From NCBI GenBank assembly GCA_005800965.1, contig SYEA01000019.1, forward strand, positions 1 to 26,557: DNA of 26,557 bases, given 5' to 3'. This document shows, piece by piece, positions 22,926 to 26,557 of this stretch. Below the pieces are notes generated by a model. That model saw only the letters and a program-made list of their open reading frames with translations, was not told the origin of the DNA and searched no databases. A program made the position numbers and the translations under genes. Numbering within the stretch: the first letter of the stretch is position 1; each line of letters opens with the position of its first letter. This DNA comes from Actinomycetota bacterium (GTDB taxonomy: Bacteria; Actinomycetota; Acidimicrobiia; Acidimicrobiales; Ilumatobacteraceae).

Positions 22926-23600
22926 ATGGGTTATCTCGGAGGCTTTCTTGTGACGCTGCGCCAGCACGGTCGCAAGAACCGCGTGACCACGCAGTATTCG
23001 GGCGGACGGTTGTTCAAACGCGACAAGCGCAATGCCGCAACCATGGACGAAAAAATTGACAAACCCGAGCGTTTGCACGGGCGCCACGTGCTCAATCGCT
23101 ATGAGGATGGCATGGAGAAGTGCATCGGTTGCGAGTTATGTGCAGCGGTGTGCCCAGCCAAATGCATCCATGTGCGTGGCGCCGACAATGACCCCGATAA
23201 CCCGACATCCCCTGGTGAGCGCTTCGGCTGGATTTATGAGATCAACTATCTGCGCTGCATTCACTGCGACCTCTGTGTTGAAGCGTGCCCAACCGAGGCA
23301 ATTACCGAGACCAAGCTGTTCGAATTTTCATTCACCAATCGCAAGGATGCCATCTACACCAAGAACGAATTATTGGTAGGGGACGACGGCAAGCCGCGGC
23401 ATTTGCCATGGGAGGACTGGCGCCCAGGTGAAGACGAGCACACTTCGGCGTGGATGCGGGCCACCGCATCTGCGGGTGACGCCGAATTTGTCGGCGTGGT
23501 GTCGTGGGCAGGCGAGCTCGGTTACGGAGTGCGAGCGGCCGAGGCAGCCCAGAGCGAGGCCGACGAATCGTCAACGCAAGGTGATGGTGCACGGCACTAA
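22926..23600 (+). CDS. nuoI: NADH-quinone oxidoreductase subunit I
   Basis: A 224-residue dicluster ferredoxin-like subunit carrying N6a and N6b. The motifs are CIGCELCAAVCPAKC (about 66-80) and CIHCDLCVEACP (about 111-122). The N-terminal amphipathic segment and the C-terminal polar extension (about 60 residues) are additions common in actinobacterial NuoI. The motifs resemble those of the separate ferredoxin at 9794, but that protein lacks the NuoI flanks. Its stop overlaps nuoJ by one base. Confidence 0.96.
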   Translation: MGYLGGFLVTLRQHGRKNRVTTQYSGGRLFKRDKRNAATMDEKIDKPERLHGRHVLNRYEDGMEKCIGCELCAAVCPAKCIHVRGADNDPDNPTSPGERFGWIYEINYLRCIHCDLCVEACPTEAITETKLFEFSFTNRKDAIYTKNELLVGDDGKPRHLPWEDWRPGEDEHTSAWMRATASAGDAEFVGVVSWAGELGYGVRAAEAAQSEADESSTQGDGARH

Positions 23601-24136
23601 TGGAGCTGATTGTTTTTGTTCTTGCCAGTGCGATGATGCTGATTGGCGCCTTCGGGGTCATCACGCGCCGTAACCCTGTGCATGCGGCACTGTCACTCGT
23701 GCTCACGTTGTTTGGTGTGGCGGTGCATTTTGTGGCGCTTGAGGCATATTTTTTGGCAGCGGTGCAGATCATCGTGTACGCCGGAGCAATCGTGGTGCTG
23801 TTTTTGTTCGTCATCATGTTGCTGGGTGTTGACAAAGCAGAAGATTTACACACCGAGCCACTCGTGGCACAGCGCTGGCTGGCGGGAGTAGCCGGCCTCG
23901 GATTATTGGGTCTGCTGGTCATCGCCGTATCACGCGGGGTGGAAATGCTCACCACACGCGCAGAAGGTCTTGCAACGTCGACGGAAGGTGCTTCTGGTGA
24001 TGCCAACATCCAACAACTGGCCCGCTCGGTCTTTGGTGACTATGTGGTGGCGTTTGAACTGACATCGATTTTGTTGGTGGTTGCCGTTGTCGGCACCGTG
24101 ATGCTGGCGCGTCGGCGCGTGCCGGGGGAGTCGTGA
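23600..24136 (+). CDS. nuoJ: NADH-quinone oxidoreductase subunit J
   Basis: A 178-residue membrane subunit with five helices. NPVHAALSLVLTLFGVAVHF, the nearby ALEAYFLAAVQIIVYAGAIV and the following LFLFVIMLLGV are the family core, including the helix with the pi-bulge region. The last helix (about 150-170) ends in the basic LARRRVPGES. Its stop overlaps the start of nuoK. Confidence 0.95.
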   Translation: MELIVFVLASAMMLIGAFGVITRRNPVHAALSLVLTLFGVAVHFVALEAYFLAAVQIIVYAGAIVVLFLFVIMLLGVDKAEDLHTEPLVAQRWLAGVAGLGLLGLLVIAVSRGVEMLTTRAEGLATSTEGASGDANIQQLARSVFGDYVVAFELTSILLVVAVVGTVMLARRRVPGES

Positions 24137-24444
24137 TGCCCGAGCCAACGACGCTGTCCTACCTAGTCGTCGCCGCCTTGTTGTTCGTCATGGGCACGGT
24201 GGGTGTGATGGTGCGGCGTAATCCGCTGATCATGTTCATGTGCATTGAATTGATGTTGAATGCAGTCAACTTGTCGTTCGTTGCGCTGGCTCGCGAACTT
24301 ACGGATATCAATGGCCAGTCAATTGTGTTCTTTGTTTTGGTCGTTGCGGCGGCTGAAGTGGTTGTTGGGTTGGGCATCATCGTTGCAATCATGCGCAATC
24401 GATCCAGCCTGAGTGCCGATGACATGGCGGAGTTGGCGGGCTAA
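24136..24444 (+). CDS. nuoK: NADH-quinone oxidoreductase subunit K
   Basis: A 102-residue three-helix antiporter-like subunit. The conserved Glu residues of the proton path are in MFMCIELMLNAVNLSFVA and in AAAEVVVGLGIIVA. The ATG at 24136 has GGGGGAG five bases upstream (24124-24130), which is better spacing than for the overlapping GTG at 24133. That GTG would add one Met and give a 4-bp overlap with nuoJ. Confidence 0.95.
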   Translation: MPEPTTLSYLVVAALLFVMGTVGVMVRRNPLIMFMCIELMLNAVNLSFVALARELTDINGQSIVFFVLVVAAAEVVVGLGIIVAIMRNRSSLSADDMAELAG

Positions 24445-24448
24445 GCAC

Positions 24449-26362
24449 ATGACGAATCTGGTGTGGTTGGTACCGTTCTTGCCGCTTGTCGGCGGACTGA
24501 TGTTGATCGTTGTCGGTTCACGTATCGGTGAGCCGCGTGCGGGCTGGCTTGCCACCCTGATGACTGCTGCATCATTTGCGGTGACTGTGGCGGTGTATTT
24601 CGACCTACTCGGAATGCCCGCCGAAGAGCGCTCGCATGTAGTGACGCTGTTTCAGTGGATTCCCGTCGGAGCCCTGCAGATCGACTTTGCTCTGCTGGCA
24701 GACCCGCTCAGCATCACGATGGCGTTATTCGTAACCGGCATCGGCTCATTGATTCATTTGTACGCAATTGGGTATATGCATGGCGACCCGAAGTTTGCCA
24801 AGTTCTTTTTGTATCTCAACTTGTTCGTGTTCTCCATGTTGATGTTGGTGCTCGGCGAAAACCTGCTCGTGACGTTCCTTGGCTGGGAGGGCGTGGGGGC
24901 GTGCTCATATTTCCTTATTTCGTTTTGGCACACCCGCAATAGTGCAGCCGTGGCCGGCAAAAAAGCTTTCGTCACCAACCGCATCGGTGACTGGGGCGTG
25001 ATGACTGCGATGTTCGTGGCTTTCTCGGCAGTTGGCTCGGTGTCATACAAGGCCATCAACGAAGCGGCGCTCGAGGGCACCATTTCACAAACGGCAATCT
25101 CGGCGATTGCAGTGCTGCTCTTCGTCGGTGCGTGCGGCAAGAGTGCGCAATTGCCGTTGTATTTCTGGCTGCCAGATGCCATGGAGGGGCCAACACCCGT
25201 GTCGGCGCTTATCCACGCTGCAACGATGGTGACTGCAGGCGTGTTCTTGATGACGCGAGTTGGCCCTGTGCTCACATCGTCGTATGGCTGGGTACCCGAC
25301 ACGATTGCCATCGTCGGTGCAGGGACTGCACTCTTTGCTGCATCAATTGCGGTGGCCCAACACGACGTCAAGCGAGTGTTGGCGTATTCAACCGTCTCGC
25401 AACTCGGGTTCATGTTTCTGGCGATTGGCTCGGGGGCCTATGTCGCGGCAATTTTCCACATGATTACTCACGCGTTCTTCAAAGCGCTGCTGTTTTTGGG
25501 TTCGGGTTCGGTCATTCACGGCATGCACCACGAACAAGACATGCGCAAGATGGGTGCTTTGCGTGTAGCCATGCCGATCACCGCGTTTACGTTCATCATC
25601 GGTTGGCTGGCGATTGCCGGTGTGCCGCCATTCGCCGGCTTTTGGTCGAAGGATGAAATCTTGCTGTATGTATATGCCGACAACCGATTGCTCTACGTCG
25701 TAGGCATGGTCACTGCGCTACTCACGGCGTATTACATGACGCGCCAAGTCATCATGGTGTTTTTCGGCCAAGCGCGCTGGCACGATGCAGCCAGCGAACA
25801 CGAAGCGCACGGCGATTTTCGTCCGCATGAAAGCCCCAAGGTCATGCTTGTGCCGCTGGTGGTGTTGGCGGCTTTATCGGTGGTGGGTGGGGCCATGCAA
25901 TTGCCGTTCAGCAAGAAGTTGCATTTTTTGGAGCATTGGCTCGAGCCGGTGGTGCAGGAGGCTGAGCGCAGCATCAAGGGCACTTGGGCATACGACAACA
26001 AGTACGTGTTGTTACTGGCCGCCATCGTGGTGGCAATCGCCGGAATTCTGCTGTCGGTTGCGGTGTATGCCAAACGGCGCTTGCCGACTATCGAGCCGAA
26101 GATATTGGAGAACGCTTGGTTCTATGACGCCACCGTCGCCCGTTTAGTTGGCGGCCCTGGTGCTGGCGTGTTTCAGGCCGTCACCAACTTTGACGCCAAA
26201 GTTGTCGATGGTGCAGTTAACGGGGCAGGTGCCGTGGCGCGGGGCCTTGGCACGCAGGTGCGGCGTTCGCAGTCGGGTTTCGTGCGTGCTTATGCAGTGA
26301 TCATCTCGCTGGGCACAGTGGTTGTGCTCGCATGGTTCGTATGGCGTGGGTGGCTGGCATGA
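24449..26362 (+). CDS. nuoL: NADH-quinone oxidoreductase subunit L
   Basis: A 637-residue antiporter-like proton-pumping subunit with around 16 helices. Family segments include FLGWEGVGACSYFLISFWHT, KSAQLPLYFWLPDAMEGPTP with its conserved Lys and the Glu/Pro loop, SALIHAATMVTAGVFL, and ITHAFFKALLFLGSGSVIHG. The C-terminal region contains the long lateral helix followed by a final membrane helix at the end. Extending the start to 24413 would overlap nuoK by 32 bp, so the ATG at 24449 is chosen. It overlaps nuoM by 4 bp. Confidence 0.95.
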   Translation: MTNLVWLVPFLPLVGGLMLIVVGSRIGEPRAGWLATLMTAASFAVTVAVYFDLLGMPAEERSHVVTLFQWIPVGALQIDFALLADPLSITMALFVTGIGSLIHLYAIGYMHGDPKFAKFFLYLNLFVFSMLMLVLGENLLVTFLGWEGVGACSYFLISFWHTRNSAAVAGKKAFVTNRIGDWGVMTAMFVAFSAVGSVSYKAINEAALEGTISQTAISAIAVLLFVGACGKSAQLPLYFWLPDAMEGPTPVSALIHAATMVTAGVFLMTRVGPVLTSSYGWVPDTIAIVGAGTALFAASIAVAQHDVKRVLAYSTVSQLGFMFLAIGSGAYVAAIFHMITHAFFKALLFLGSGSVIHGMHHEQDMRKMGALRVAMPITAFTFIIGWLAIAGVPPFAGFWSKDEILLYVYADNRLLYVVGMVTALLTAYYMTRQVIMVFFGQARWHDAASEHEAHGDFRPHESPKVMLVPLVVLAALSVVGGAMQLPFSKKLHFLEHWLEPVVQEAERSIKGTWAYDNKYVLLLAAIVVAIAGILLSVAVYAKRRLPTIEPKILENAWFYDATVARLVGGPGAGVFQAVTNFDAKVVDGAVNGAGAVARGLGTQVRRSQSGFVRAYAVIISLGTVVVLAWFVWRGWLA

Positions 26363-26557
26363 GCGTGATTCTCGCAGCGGCAACCGGCTCGTCAATCGGC
26401 TCATCCACCTTGGCGTTTCCGATTCTCACTGGGCTGGTGCTGACGCCATTGATCGGCGCAATTGCGGTGTTGTTTTTTGGTCGGCTGCGACCTGAGTGGA
26501 CAAAAATGGCTGCGCTCACATCGAGTGTTGCCACTGGCGCCCTCAGTTTGTGGGTGC
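26359..26557 (+). CDS. nuoM: NADH-quinone oxidoreductase subunit M (3' end outside window)
   Basis: The first 66 codons of a further antiporter-like subunit, starting at ATG 26359 within the nuoL stop (ATGA). The visible part starts MSVILAAATG and includes a hydrophobic helix FPILTGLVLTPLIGAIAVLF followed by basic and polar residues, as at the start of NuoM. The identity rests mainly on position after nuoL in an otherwise canonical A-to-L series, since the diagnostic motifs lie beyond the window. Confidence 0.85.
   Translation, partial: MSVILAAATGSSIGSSTLAFPILTGLVLTPLIGAIAVLFFGRLRPEWTKMAALTSSVATGALSLWV

Noticed and set aside
24413..24448. Earlier start for nuoL
   Set aside because: It overlaps nuoK by 32 bp; the ATG at 24449 begins the typical hydrophobic NuoL N-terminus.
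1..26557. Mobile element, defence system or CRISPR array
   Set aside because: No transposase, integrase, nuclease or direct-repeat array was seen on either strand; all long genes are housekeeping or respiratory.

Overview
The window reads as chromosomal DNA of a moderately GC-rich actinobacterium. The class Acidimicrobiia is my best guess. The evidence is a mycothiol-type glycosyltransferase followed by a YbjN-domain gene, a menaquinone-type respiratory chain, a geranylgeranyl-reductase (MenJ-like) gene close to nuoA, nuo genes in the order ABCDEFGHIJKLM, and TAnnnT -10 boxes placed so close to start codons that leaderless transcription is likely. The lineage is an inference from gene content and was not tested by phylogeny. 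No tRNA, rRNA, insertion sequence, prophage or CRISPR array was seen.

Layout. Bases 1-6898 hold mostly single housekeeping genes: the 3' end of an mshA-like glycosyltransferase, a YbjN-domain protein, proC, an intergenic region encoding a likely ~100-nt structured RNA with its own promoter and intrinsic terminator, a SAM hydroxide adenosyltransferase (DUF62), an unannotated 27-residue membrane microprotein, an acyl-CoA synthetase, a convergent seven-helix membrane protein, the NADH/NAD+-sensing repressor rex, and a membrane-anchored hypothetical. Bases 6899-9054 hold two minus-strand genes: a MenJ-like FAD reductase and a membrane-anchored monoheme cytochrome c.

From a divergent intergenic region (9055-9312) a long rightward cluster begins. 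Its first block (9313-14477) encodes an unusual quinol:cytochrome c oxidoreductase: a three-helix unknown protein, a dicluster ferredoxin, a cytochrome b6-type protein, a separate subunit-IV-like protein, a Rieske protein, a diheme cytochrome c and another unknown membrane protein. Twenty bases later nuoA starts. The complex I genes run to the window end, mostly with 1-4 bp stop/start overlaps, and nuoM is cut off.

How it fits together. Complex I oxidises NADH and reduces menaquinone, whose isoprenoid tail the MenJ-like enzyme may partly saturate. The split b6c-type complex then oxidises menaquinol and passes electrons to cytochrome c, possibly including the divergently encoded membrane cytochrome. 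Rex could report the redox state, although no convincing Rex site lies in front of the respiratory genes.

Most interesting points: (i) the cytochrome b is of the split b6 type and keeps the Cys that binds heme ci in b6f complexes; (ii) a 2[4Fe-4S] ferredoxin is encoded inside the same operon, which suggests a ferredoxin-linked quinone complex; (iii) a short N-terminal motif, roughly IPExLLxRSKxxR, occurs in the divergent cytochrome c and twice in the subunit-IV-like protein; (iv) the 1961-2076 structured RNA; (v) the 27-residue microprotein.
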